A stretch of 64,000 nt of DNA from Dasypus novemcinctus. Its lineage: Eukaryota; Chordata; Mammalia; Cingulata; Dasypodidae. The first letter of the stretch is position 1; each line of letters starts with the position of its first letter. A model generated the notes under the pieces. It saw only the letters and a program-made list of their open reading frames with translations. It was not told the origin of the DNA and did not search any database. The stretch covers positions 95,175,157 to 95,239,156 of the forward strand of contig NC_080680.1 in assembly GCF_030445035.2 (NCBI RefSeq), in the 5' to 3' direction. Below are positions 1 through 11,160 of the stretch, in pieces. A program made the translations under genes and the position numbers.

Positions 1-474
1 AGACACAGAAAGAAAGGGGTCTACCATATTTGCTCCTGCTATTTGAGAGAAAGGACTCCAGGTTTACTCACATCTGAGCTCAAAGTGAGAAGCCGTGAAA
101 CTCAAAGGGCTGAGGCCCAGGGATAGATGAGCCATAGGCCTGATTGCTTAAGGCTGAAATCAGGAAGAAAGTGGAGTAGCCAAGACTGAGAGAGGAGATC
201 CAGTTGGAGAAAAGCCTTATGCCTGGTTGCCCACAACTGAGCTCCCAGAAGTGGTAGATTCTGGAGGGGAAGGCAGAGACCTCAGCAGAGATCAGCTGTT
301 ATCTTTTTTTACCATGTGGCAGTACCCTGTGAAAGCATCTTTGCTGATGCCTTGATTTGGACATTTCATGGTCTCAGAACTATAAGCTTTTGCCCTAAAT
401 AAAATTCCCACTGTAAAACACAACACATTTCTGATACTTTGCATTGGCAGCCCTATGGCAAACTAAGACAAATG
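1..474 (+). mobile_element. LTR-like interspersed repeat remnant, 3' end
   Basis: The right end (about 370-474) has an AATAAA-type signal followed by a tail resembling the 3' ends of mammalian MaLR LTRs (a 'gcagccc...gcaaactaagaca' pattern). The left part is not recognised. A related tail occurs at 30.2-30.3 kb. No coding potential is seen. Family assignment is uncertain. Confidence 0.35.
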
Positions 475-499
475 AAATGTGTAAAAAAGGAATGAAGTC

Positions 500-1067
500 C
501 TCATACTTGAAAAACATGAAAAACACCTCGAAGACATCATGTTGAGTGAAATAAGCCAGACACAAAAATGGCATAAGTTATATGGCCTTGCTGATTTGAA
601 ACAATTAGAATAAGCAAACTCACAAAGTCAGAATCTAGAATATAGTTTACTAGGGGATGGGGTGAGATTAGGGAATAGGAAGTTAAGGCTTAAAATGTAT
701 AGTGTTTCTATTTGGAATAATGGAAATGTTTTGGTAATGGATGGGTGGTGATGGTTACACAACATTGTGAATGTAATTATTACCTTTGTAATATATATCT
801 GAATATGACTAAAAGGGGAAATGTTAGATTGTATATATGGTAAAACATATAAATTTTAAAAAATCCATGTAACCACATCACACAAACAGTGAACCCTAAA
901 TTAAACCATGGACTTTCATTAATAGTACAATTATAAAAATATGCTATTGTTAATTTTAACAAATGTTCCCCATCAATGCAAGGTGTTGGTTGTGGGGTGG
1001 TATATGGTGGTATTTTATGCACGATTGTTCTGTAAACCCACAACTTCTCTAATAAAGGAAAAAAAAG
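500..1067 (+). mobile_element. L1 3' end (ORF2 tail plus 3' UTR), old
   Basis: The segment starts with a degenerate ORF2 C-terminal stretch ('atgttgagtgaaataagcc'), continues through a 3' UTR and ends with an AATAAA signal and an A-rich tail at about 1050-1067. This is the usual outcome of 5'-truncated L1 retrotransposition. Frames are broken. Confidence 0.6.
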
Positions 1068-2250
1068 AACAACAACCTATGGAGATTTCTCCGAGGTGAC
1101 CAGATGCAAGATAAATGCATACATATAAATACCTACACTAGAAAAATTTAATAGGAAAAGAAAATTAATTGTCAAAGGAAAACTATCTAAAAATACTGAT
1201 GAATAAATCTATAAAAAGGAGAAAGATTCATTTAAGAAATTAAAACAATACACAAAAGAGTATCTGAATAAATGGAGATATATAATCATAAAAAGGAATA
1301 TTAATTATTAATATGATTTCCTTTTAAACTAATAAGAAAATTCAATTCAGTATAAATAATAACCCAAGGAAATTTTTAATGGAAATTGATAAAGTAACCA
1401 TAAATTTATTTAGAGTAGTAAACATCTAAGCACAGGCAATAACATTTTGCAAAAAATATAATAATGAAAGGGAAGTCCCAAATTGAAGGATATAGTAATG
1501 AAAAACAATGTTATACTGGCACACATAGAGAAAAATAAGTCAATGGATCAATATAGAGTCTACAGTATTTATTTATGTATATAATATTGATCTATCTATA
1601 CAGGGACTTCATATATAATAAAGGTCCATTTCATAGCAGGGATGAAATGAAGACTTATTAAATGACAATTGATAATTGGCTGAACATATGTTGAAAATAA
1701 GGTTAGATATCTACCTAACACCATACATAGAAATATAACCCATATAGGTGAACAATTTGAATGTAAAACATCTAAACTATTAAATAGGTACTAGCTAAAA
1801 ATAAAGGAGAATATTTTTATGGTCTCAGGGTTGGAATGCCATACCAAGGAAGAAATGAAATATAGAAGCAAGAATGACGAAATACTCAAAAATTTAAAAA
1901 ATACTAAAGAGAACATAAGCAACCCTAAAATATAAACTACTGCCTCAAAGAAGATATCTGAAACACATGTACCAAAGAAAACACATGGCAATATAATCAT
2001 AAACCTTACCAGCAATCAGCAAATACAAATTAACATATTTTACCTGTTTATCAGAGTGAGTGAAAACAACTGTGAAGAACAGTCAGTGTGAGAGCAGAGG
2101 GCCTAGAATGCAAGCTAATATTTTTCTAGTATTGAAGGTCCTAATAGACAAGGTGTTAGCAGAGGACCCAGAAAAGGAGTGGTGACATATAAACAGGAGA
2201 GGATGATGGACACAGTATAAGAATAGAAGAATTCTCAAGATGAAATCTCG
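1068..2250. other. AT-rich intergenic stretch
   Basis: A-rich sequence with no open frame of note. The composition resembles very old L1 ORF sequence, especially 1800-2000, but I cannot align it with confidence. Confidence 0.25.
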
Positions 2251-3890
2251 AGACTCAAAGGCTAATAATCAGCATCAAAATATGACAGGAATTTAAGCAA
2301 AATAACCTAGAAGTTTGTCCATTGGTCTTAGCGACTTGGAGGCCATCGACGACCTTGGTAAATGAAATTGCAAATGTGGTAGAGAACTGTGCTTGTATGT
2401 TCTTTGCAAGCAGACTTCCTCTTACCTCCAAGTGCCTTGAGCCTCCTTGCTGACCCATGAATTCTACACCCACCTTTGCTCTCAAATCTTTGCATCCTTT
2501 TGATTTACTAATTTCTTACTCCCACTCAGGTCCTGAGCAAACAATAGCTCCCTGCTTTTGCAGCACCAGGACCTTAGATCTCTCTAAAACCCAGGTTTTA
2601 TGGAATTTATCTTCTCCCTGTCTACCTTCTTTCCACTGCCAGTAGTAAGACAAGAGGTCAGCAGTGTTGGGTACATAGTCCCTTTGAAAAGATATACCTT
2701 GCCTGAAGATATATCAGGGTCTTTTCAGCCTATGTCCTTCTCTTTTCAGGTCTCTGAAATCTATACTTTCTGCCTAGATTTTTATCTGACATCACAATGG
2801 AGTATTGCTTCATGTCTCTTGGCCAAAGGGAAGGAGGTACTTCTGCCCAATTTTTTATTTCCTACTTAGTTTAGGTTGAATTTTCTTCTTGGCAACTTTA
2901 GTTCTCATAGATCCCCTATGGAACTAATCCAATCAGCTCTAGGCTGTTTTCAGCTAACTTCTTCATCATTTCTTGTTTCTGCCTTTCTTCTGCTACTCAC
3001 TGGTTTCCTGGATGCCAGGCTGTGTCTCTCTCCTTTTTAATAATTCAATGAGTTATACTTTCAAGTTGTCATTTCCTCCTGGTGCCTCATTTATCTGTGC
3101 CCAATCAGTGTTCGTAAATGCAACTGTTAAAACAGAAAGTACAGACCTTGCCTCCTGGATCAGAAGAGGTGCTGAAGATATGGATTCTCAGAGTGCGTTG
3201 CTTGACTTGGTTGTCATGGGTCTTCAGACTCTGGGCTTCTCTTCATCTCTTCAGCATCCAGGCAAGTTATTGCCCAGTTTCAACAATTCTGGACATAGAG
3301 CGCTCACAATGTTTGGAGGCAGCTCAGTCCCTCGGTAAACATCCCTGACTTAGAAAATTCTTCATAACAAGCTGAAGTTTGCCTTTTTATTAGAGCCATT
3401 TGGTAGCCCTGGTTGATTGACCCATTCTTACCCCTTAACACAGTGAATTTAATGTGCCCTTCTTTGTAGACACCACCTAATATAAGCTCTTGCAGATGGT
3501 GAGGATAGGCTTTCTGGCCTCTCCTCATGACTGTTCTTAATCTCCTCTCCAAACTGTGGGAAAATGCTGAGCAAAACCTCAGAGATCCAGCAAATCATGG
3601 AAGAACCTAGTATTCATGGAATTCATGCACTTTCTTTCATGGTATACCCTAAATTGGGATGCATAGAATCAGTGTATGCTACCTGATTCAAACACAGGCT
3701 GATCATTGTGGTAAAGAACACTATCTATTTGGTCTCATCCTTTCCAGAATAGTTCAACATGGGTTTGAAATGACCTAGTCTTAGTCTGTCTCACAGCTAC
3801 CCCAAATTCTGGAATTTTCCATCTTCCTTCTCCACTCTTTGGTATTTTCCCTAATGTGTATTTTAAAATTTAGCCCAGTGTTTTGGAGAG
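2251..3890. other. Intergenic sequence, nothing recognised
   Basis: More balanced composition than its surroundings. Several short overlapping frames (largest 121 codons at 2973-3338) lack start context, domains or splice structure suggesting a gene. No repeat family was recognised. Confidence 0.4.
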
Positions 3891-3894
3891 AGCT

Positions 3895-4085
3895 GTGGAT
3901 TAGAGCTACAAGAAAAACTGAGTGATAGATTTCAATCTACTTTTGTGCAATCTTGACAAAAATAATTTGATCTGTGCAAGCCTTCATTTTATTCATCTCA
4001 AAGGAGGCAATAACATCTTTATAAGATTTTTATGAATGTCCACATTTAAATGAAGTGCTAGAAATGAGGGCACTTTCTAAAAGTG
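3895..4085 (+). repeat. Possible MIR SINE, very degenerate
   Basis: It has the order of MIR landmarks: an attribute-like start, 'gatctgtgcaagccttcattt', then an 'aatgaagtgctagaa' stretch. Divergence is high and the call is tentative. Confidence 0.35.
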
Positions 4086-4187
4086 TGTTACACCAAATGT
4101 GAAGGCTTAATATCACCCTAAAATCTCCAGGTCATGTCATCTTCCCATGGCTCTAATGATTAAGATTTCTCTATTTCAAAACAACAT

Positions 4188-4310
4188 GTTTATTTTTTTA
4201 ATTGTCTTTTTTTAAAGATACATAGATCACAAAAAATGTTACATTAAAAATATGAGGTTCCCATATACCCCACATCCCACCTCCCCATTCCTCCCACATC
4301 AACAATAAAA
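4188..4310 (-). mobile_element. L1 3' terminal fragment
   Basis: Read on the minus strand this is the terminal L1 3' UTR seen elsewhere in the window: 'tatgggaacctcatattttt', then 'taacattttttgtgatctatgtatcttt' broken by changes, and an A-rich tail. It is truncated at about 120 bp. Confidence 0.55.
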
Positions 4311-4359
4311 AAAGATAATAAAAAAGGGGAAAAAAATAAACAGAAGGATACTTAAAAAG

Positions 4360-4395
4360 AAAATAACATTCAAAAGTTCTTTTGAATGTTATTTT
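4360..4395. repeat. Perfect inverted repeat (hairpin)
   Basis: Two 17-base arms (4360-4376 and 4379-4395) are exact reverse complements separated by two bases. The arm is 'aaaataacattcaaaag'. It lies just right of a truncated L1 3' end in an A-rich stretch. Confidence 0.9.
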
Positions 4396-5044
4396 ACGTT
4401 GAACTTATTTTATAAGTGAATAAAATTATAAGTATTATTAGTAAAGAAAAATGTGAATTTCCAATTGCTTGAATATCTTCTATGTCAGCGACCTCACTTT
4501 CCTTCATGCCTGCTCATATACTATCCTTACTTACCTTGCCATCTGTGCCTTATCAACACAATTATCTTTAATGGTCTCTGATTCTGACGGTGAGTAGAAA
4601 CAGCAAGACTGAGCTTCTACATGGTTATTTCAATGAGCATAGGACTAAAAGGTCGAGCTGTTAGTAGTTGCAGAACATGCATATTTCTGGTTCCAGCTCT
4701 GCTATAGGTCAAGTCATATCTCTTAGCAATTCACCTCATTTCTATACTTATAATGTTAAGGAGTTAGACAAGAAGTGTTTTCTAGCCCTTCCCAGATATT
4801 ATATTCTGGTTTCTAAAACAAGTGGTCATTTAAAATATGCCCCATGGGATTCTTTATGTGAATAAATGTATTCCAATACATTTGGTATCAATATGATTAA
4901 TCAGTGGTGTTTCAAGTGGCACTTACTGAAAACCAGTCTCTCATGTTCTTCTGCTGAGCTGTCAGTGCCTTACCAAGATACCTCTTGTGTGAAGACACCC
5001 ATTTCACTGTATGCTTCCCTTGTACACCTTCAAATACAGTGTTA

Positions 5045-5250
5045 GAATAACTAGCAATTATGTATCACTTATATGTGCCAGGGACAGCTCTGAGAACTTT
5101 ACATACATTGTCACTTAGTTTTTACACCACCATATTTTACAAATAATGAATGAAAGCTGAAATGACTTGCCTAAGGTCACAAATCTGGCAGGCAATGGAG
5201 TCCAGCTCCAGAGTATGTGTTCCTAAGCCCTGAATCATCCTACCATTCTT
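5045..5250 (-). repeat. MIR SINE
   Basis: The plus strand shows the reverse-complement MIR order: 'tgtgccagggacagctctgag', 'actttacatacattgtcac', then 'cttgcctaaggtcaca'. The core is well preserved for an ancient SINE. Confidence 0.65.
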
Positions 5251-6055
5251 GTCAACTTTCACCTGCTGACCCAGTTTCCTGGAGGAGATAGCTCTGTGGT
5301 CTGGTGGTAGCTTGTACTCTGTGCCATTTTAAGACAGGACAGTGTCTGTATACTGTGCTTTGTTCAGAGTTAATGCTAAAAAAATGTTTGCTATTCATTA
5401 CAGGGAGAGGAAGGGAAAAAATAGAGGGAGAGAATCTATTTCCTGGATTTAGAGATGGAGAAGTGAAGAAAATAGTATCAGGAAAAGGGAGGAAGATAAC
5501 ATGAAGAAGTTGACCTTAAATCACAGTTCTCAAGGATCCTTCCGCCTGCCTACCTGTGGGCTTGACAGAGGAGTTTCAGGGTCCTGAATGGGGTTGGGGC
5601 TTGCCAGGGGATTATAATAAATGTCTGAGTCTCTGAGGAAGGAGGCTGGATAGAAGTGCAGACACAGCCTCAAAATCATGCTGGTTCTTTACCTCCAGTG
5701 GGAATTGCTGAGAGACAGGGAGACCCAGGGGCCTTGTCCTCTCCATTGCCAGATTGGCCCTGTGGTCTTCCCAGGAGGGGAGAACATTACTGAAGCCCTC
5801 ACTGGGTTATGTGTCCAGGAGTCTATCGGGAACCTGGGCTCCAGGGGTACTTCTTAACTTGGGAGGGGAATTTGAGGCATGTCGGGGCAGGGGTGGAGGT
5901 GTGCTCATGCACATGTGTGTACTCTTTGTACCTGTGGGCACTGTATATAGGCTTATGTGTGCCTTCCTGGAAGGAAATGTGATGGCCTCTGACATCCCCG
6001 AGGTTCTATGTCTGCATGTGGGACTGTGTGTAGAGGCAGACTTGATGTCATGAGG
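5251..6055. other. Intergenic sequence, nothing recognised
   Basis: Higher GC than average with a few short open frames on both strands (up to 99 codons). No domain, splice site pair or repeat family was recognised. Confidence 0.4.
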
Positions 6056-6057
6056 AA

Positions 6058-6180
6058 GAGGTTAAGGGACAGGCTCTGGAGCTGTCTGCCTAGATTCAGA
6101 TGCTGGCTCTGTGTCTTCAAGCTCTGTGAGCTTTTGTAATACTTTTCCAGTCTGAGCCTCAATTTTCACTCCTGTCAAAA
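6058..6180 (+). repeat. MIR SINE, first of three
   Basis: It has MIR 5' and core landmarks: a 'gaggttaaggga' start, 'ctctggagctgtctgcc', then 'cagtctgagcctcaattttc'. It is followed by two more MIR copies in the same orientation within 650 bp. Confidence 0.55.
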
Positions 6181-6304
6181 ATTAAAAAGTTAAAAAGAGA
6201 TTAAAAGTAACTTTTCTTTTCTTTTCTTTTTTTAGTAACTGTTTTCTTGATATAAAGTAAGTAGAAATCTGGATGTGAACCTTGGCATCCTAGCTATGGT
6301 GTTG

Positions 6305-6425
6305 AGGTTAAGGGAGGAGCTCTGGAGACACATTCTGTGTGTTTATTCAGTTGTATCACTCACTGTATGGCCTTGGGTGAGTTTCTGAACCTTTCTGACA
6401 GGAATAATCTTGAGGTGGGTGTGAC
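6305..6425 (+). repeat. MIR SINE, second of three
   Basis: It begins with 'gaggttaagggaggagctct' and includes 'atggccttgggtgagtttct', matching the tRNA-derived head and core of MIR. Confidence 0.55.
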
Positions 6426-6509
6426 AATCGATAAAGGCATGGAAGTCATGAAAGTTTGGGTTTGTTAGAGGAGTAGGGAACTGGGATGAAGTGGAGGATG
6501 TAGGCCTTC

Positions 6510-6685
6510 AGTTTAGAGCATGGGATTTGAAGTCAATGCCTGAGTTCAAATCTTTGCCTCCCAGTTACCACTTGTGTGACTTTGACCAATTACTAGACAG
6601 CTTCATTCCTCAGATTCCCTCTTTAAAAGTGGGCATAATAGTAACCCTGACCTCATTACTCTGTTAAATAAGATTTTAGTTTTGC
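6510..6685 (+). repeat. MIR SINE, third of three
   Basis: It contains 'gagttcaaatctttgcctcc', 'gtgtgactttgaccaattac' and 'aaaagtgggcataatagtaa', an ordered match to the MIR core. Confidence 0.65.
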
Positions 6686-7169
6686 AATAGTCAGTTTACC
6701 TGGCACCAGAGTTAGTGTCATCAGCCTGTGACCTGTGCTTAGGGGGCACTGTGCTTGATTAAATGCTCTCCTGGCACCATTTCTTGAAATTCTTAATTTT
6801 TGAGCAAGGGATCTCACATCTCATTTTCCATTGCCCTATTTGACTACATAGTTACCACATGATAAATAATAGTGATGATAATGATGATGTGAACGTTCTT
6901 ATACCTGCTGTGTTCTCCCCTTCTTGCCCACCCCCATTCTTCTCTCTACTCCATTGTGCTCTACACTATTAGTTAATTGGCTCTGATACCCTGTGAGACC
7001 TATGCATGTTCTATGAAGAGCTGCATGATGGGTTCCAGAATGGGAGCTATTTCCTGAGCTCTAGGCTAGTATATCCACCTGTACTACTTTAGACATTGCC
7101 AACTGACTCATCCCAAATGAAAGTGACTTATTAACTTGCTCCTATTTTGAAACATTCCCCTTATTTTTA

Positions 7170-7572
7170 AAAAAAAATTCTCCCCCCCCACTGCAAGTGT
7201 TTGCTTTCTGTGTCCATTCGCTGTGTGTTCTTCTGAGTCCGCTTGCATTATCAGGCGGCCCTGGAAAACTGTGTCTCTTTTTTGTTGTTGCTGCGTCATC
7301 TTGCTGTGTCAGCTCTCCGTGTGTGCGGTGCTATTCCTGGCAGGCTGCACTTTTTTTCCACGCTGGGCAGCTCTCCTTACAGGGCACACTCCTTGTGCAT
7401 GGGGCTCCCCTATGCCGGGGGGGACACCCCTGCGTGGCACTGCACTCCTTGCATGCATCAGCACTGTGCATGGGCCAGCTTATCACATGGGTCAGGAGAC
7501 TCTGGGTTTGAACCTTGGACCTCCCATGTGATAGGTGGATGCCCTATCCATTGGGCCAAATCTGCTTCCCTA
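7170..7572 (-). mobile_element. DAS-type xenarthran SINE
   Basis: On the minus strand it runs from the tRNA-like head ('gaagcagatttggcccaatg') through the SINE body to a C/G-run and an A-rich tail. Imperfect flanking repeats (near 7153-7169 and 7571-7587) look like a decayed target site duplication. The long plus-strand frames here are shadows of the SINE body, which recurs in all other copies. Confidence 0.88.
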
Positions 7573-7589
7573 TTCTCCTCATTTTTAAG

Positions 7590-7830
7590 GCCTAGTTCAG
7601 AATTACCTCTTTTTGACAATTTTTGGACCCCTTAGATAAAATTAAATGAATGATGCTTTTATAACTCTGCCTACCCTGCACCGTAACCCTTCCTACTATA
7701 TTGTAGTTGTATTTGTGTCCCACATCATGGATGGGGAGAGGCTTTGACTAGACTCTGAGCCTGTGAATTCAGAGACTGTCTTCTCTTCATATATGTATCT
7801 TCAATTATGAATACACTCTGAGTGTGTTTT
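7590..7830 (+). repeat. L2 LINE 3' end, degenerate
   Basis: It has ordered landmarks of the L2 tail: 'ttgtagttgtatttgtgtccc', 'ctagactctgagcctgtgaa' and 'cagagactgtcttctcttcat'. Strongly diverged. Confidence 0.5.
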
Positions 7831-8190
7831 CTAAATTGAACAGGGCCCCTTCTCTGTGAAGAGAAGAGTTGAATTATGGGTATAGAGTATGGGAATATGG
7901 TGGACTTAGTTTTCTCAGGGTTGAGAAGAGAAGAAAGAGTTGTTAGGAAATGGAATATTCATGGTTTTATTGGGGATTATTAAAGATTTCACTGGAAATG
8001 TCCTCTCTTTGACACAAATTCTCTAACAGGTAGAGGGGAGGCTTAGAAAGATGAAGTCATCAGTGATAGACAGCTCTACTGATGGACTCTGTGGACTTCC
8101 AACAGATGAGGGATAATGATGGAAGCATGGAAAGCTTTTTTTCCTAAACTCAGCCTGTTTCTACTATGTCATTTGACATTCCCATCATTT
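7831..8190. other. Intergenic sequence, nothing recognised
   Basis: No open frame or repeat landmark stands out. Confidence 0.4.
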
Positions 8191-8194
8191 ATTT

Positions 8195-8460
8195 CCATAT
8201 ATTTCTTTCTGAGCTCTAGCTTTATATTTATATTGATCTACTCTACAAATCCATGATCACCCTCACACCCAATTTGTTTCCATTTCCATGTCTGGCATGA
8301 TCATCTGCCTGGTTATCAATGCCAAGAACTGGGAATCTCCCTTAACTGTTCCTTCTTACTACTGTCCACTCTCCCTCCATTTATTTAATCTCTAAACCAG
8401 AATTTTCTTTTCAAAATTTCTCAAGTCTGCCTCTCCTCTCCATCTCCATTTCCACTGTCC
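8195..8460 (+). repeat. Possible L2 LINE fragment
   Basis: The pyrimidine-rich stretch around 'gccaagaactgggaatctcc' resembles the part of L2 ORF2 encoding the region after the reverse transcriptase core. Weak evidence. Confidence 0.3.
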
Positions 8461-8825
8461 TAGATCAGGAAGTTTTATCACTCATTTGGTATATTACTTC
8501 AGAACTCACATTTGTCTTATAACCATGGCTACAGGTGATTCCAACACGTCAACAGTAACAGAGAAACTGAGACCTCCCATTCACTCCCTTTCTACTGTCT
8601 AGTTGGAACAATATGCACTCTCTTGAGATCAAAAGTATTTCTCTCAAGATCAGAATATTGACTCCTATGGTTCAGAATTTTTCTGGAATAGGAGTAAGCA
8701 TGGACTCTAGGAGAAGGCCAGAGCTGCCTTCATTAGCAACATCCTCACACAGGTGAAGGTCTGGCATCAGATATCTCCAAGATCCATTGATTGTGTTTGA
8801 GTAGGCATTTGTCACTTTTAAAGTT

Positions 8826-9010
8826 GTTGATTCTGGGTTTGAATTCTGACTTACCATTTACCTGATGGTGAATTTGAGCAAGTCCTCTCACCTATTTGTG
8901 TTTCAGTTTTCCCATCTTCAAAATGAGGTCATTAATTCCCATCAGTTACAAATATGGCATAATATATGAAAAACACTTAGACCTGTGTGGTACGTAGTAG
9001 GAGCTTGGTT
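8826..9010 (+). repeat. MIR SINE (shared by both duplicate copies)
   Basis: It contains 'tctgggtttgaattctgact', 'gcaagtcctctcacc', 'ttttcccatcttcaaaatga' and a 'gtagtaggagcttgg' end. The orthologous copy in the partner duplicate is at 26385-26570. Confidence 0.75.
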
Positions 9011-9467
9011 TCTGGAACTTAGCTTTCCATTACCAGGACAACTTAGTTGACATATTTTTGTTTAAGGTATATGTTAATTCATGAGAAGACAGAAATTATT
9101 GCTATTAGAAGGTATAATGGCCAGGACACTGAAAAACTTTGGCACCTGCTGTCTCTCTTATGAAGTTGCTACGAGAAAAACTGATAAGGAAAACTTGCTA
9201 ACCTGGAGCAAAGTAGCATTTTTTGTTGTCTGTACTTTAGGCCATGGATCCCAATGCAGAGATATTTGGCAAGCTAGCTGGACTACAATGAGCATTCTTT
9301 TTGTTTATAAACTAGTTATGTTTAAATAGCTTTAAACTAAAGCAAGTTATGGAGAAGGCGTCCCTTGACATTTCATTATATTAAATTCCGTTCTTGCATC
9401 TTATCACATTAGGTATTATGTAAGTAAAAGATAAGTCACAGTTACAACAACAACAACAATAACAACT

Positions 9468-9700
9468 CAACAATAATATTTACTGAATGCTTATTTTTAC
9501 CCAGGTACTTGTTGTAGGACTTCATGCACATAATCCATTTAATCTTCACAATAGTTCCATTATATAGTGACTGTTGTATGTATATGAGAAATATTGAATT
9601 AACTCACCAAGATTTCAAGGCTAGTGAATGGTGAAAACAGGATGTAAGACCAGTGACTTTGACTTCAGTGGCTTTGGTCTTAATAAATACTCTATGGCTG
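9468..9700 (-). repeat. MIR SINE (shared by both duplicate copies)
   Basis: Reverse-complement MIR order is seen: 'tttactgaatgcttattttt', 'ccatttaatcttcacaatag', 'caaggctagtgaatggtg'. The partner copy is at 27080-27310. A short (ACA)n run at 9447-9470 precedes it. Confidence 0.68.
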
Positions 9701-10379
9701 GACTCCCATTTGGGAACAACCCTTAGGATTATTATTCTTGTGGGAAATGAAAATCACATCTAGCATTCAGGTGACTGCAAATGCTAGAAATTGTAGCCCA
9801 TTCAATATCCTGGAATCTGCCAATCTGAAGCAAATCCTCATTTTCCCAAGGTCTTGGTCCTGGGTCAAGGAGGATCAAGGAGGATCTAGAAAGGCCCAGA
9901 GAGGAATTCATTCCTCTGGGGCAACATCCTAAACAATTCTATTAAAATTGTAGCTTGAACCTGATTCTTTTTGGGTGAGCTTATTTGATACTAAGCACTA
10001 TATGAAGCGGCAGTGGACCAACAAATCTGATTTTAGAAGGAGGAAAGTAATGGATGGTCCCCTTTTACTTTGTTCTGGCTAGATCCAAACTGGAGGGCTA
10101 TATTCTGTTTTGGAAGCCTTTTGGTATATGGATCTTTGAAAATTTGTTTTTGCCTAGAATAAGGAGATAAGGATGGTGAGTGGATCCAAAATTTGTTTCA
10201 TGACGTTTGATTTGGAAAGAGGCTAGGTGTACAATGTAAGCAAACATGGGTGAAAGAGCGAACTATTGTGGAAGACCTATTGGAATACAGTAAAAACTTC
10301 TTGATGGACGATTATAAAAGACCTAAATATTTAAAGGAACAGTGCATGTTCTTGTAAGGGAAGCTACTATACTGCAAGA

Positions 10380-10550
10380 CTGAACCGTACCCCAAATGGA
10401 TCTATAAATTCAATTATGCCAAATTAAAATCTCAAAAAGATTTTTTGGAACTGGTAAATTGATGTTAAAGTTTCTTTTAAAAAGACCTTATTTTAGAGTG
10501 ACAAAAAATAAAAAAAAAAACTTTGTGCAGGGCTATTCCTACAGGTTTTA
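10380..10550 (+). mobile_element. Old L1 ORF2 fragment
   Basis: A degenerate ORF2 stretch whose equivalent in the partner duplicate (28000-28145) better preserves 'aatgtgggaggacttgtcct'. Frames are destroyed. Confidence 0.5.
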
Positions 10551-11160
10551 TTTTTTTCAATCAAATGAATTTTATTACCTGATTTATCAGAGAAATATCT
10601 CTGAGCTTGCACCTGTACCTAAATTATTCTCCCTCTGATAAATAGGTGAGAAAAATATCCTAAAATAGATGGAGGTAACTTTTATGATGTTTTGTTATAG
10701 CACATATAATATAAGATGACTGAGTGTCTGATACAAACTTTTCAGAGATGCTTGAAATTCACTTTAAAACTAACGTTAAAAAGAAACCATTTATTTTCAC
10801 TCTAGTATAAATTAATATGTATGTATTTACATACGAACACACACATATAAAACAAAATTGTCTAGTGTTGAATAGCTGTTTGAGTGAAAAAATAGTTACA
10901 AATTGATTAATGGACTTAATTTCGTACTTAACAACCAACCATATTGGGATTCAAACAAAAAAATCAGTGCATTTGTACACACCATAGAGTCAGATATTCA
11001 AGTAAACACTTTAAGAAAAGAACCCTCCTCAACATCGTAGGCATTGTATGCAAGATTAAATGTACTCTGATGCAATTCCTATTCCATAAACAGACTAGAC
11101 AGCAATCAACTTACTTTTACTTTTAAAAGTTTCTAAAGAAATGCATGTTTGCTGAAAGTC
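10551..11160. other. AT-rich intergenic stretch
   Basis: No repeat landmark or credible coding frame. The 60-codon frame at 10944-11126 has nothing to support it. Confidence 0.35.

Larger units (their letters stand above)
8460..10550 (+). repeat. Ancient duplication, copy A (partner 26070-28145)
   Basis: About 2.1 kb aligns collinearly and in the same orientation with 26070-28145, roughly three-quarters identical by eye. Shared anchors include 'ttgattctgggtttgaattc', 'tatggccaggacac', 'ggcaagctagctgg', 'gcccattcaatatcctg' and an old L1 piece at the right end. Both copies carry a forward MIR and a reverse MIR at equivalent positions, so the duplication postdates those insertions. I see no gene inside. 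Confidence 0.82.

Noticed and set aside
2973..3338. 121-codon plus-strand frame as a possible gene
   Set aside because: No family similarity, signal peptide pattern is weak, and overlapping frames of similar length exist in other phases.
7197..7635. Overlapping frames of 102-130 codons on the plus strand
   Set aside because: They are the reverse side of a DAS SINE; the same peptide-like text reappears at 18466-18865, 46000-46450, 48280-48818, 49870-50452 and 50761-51160.
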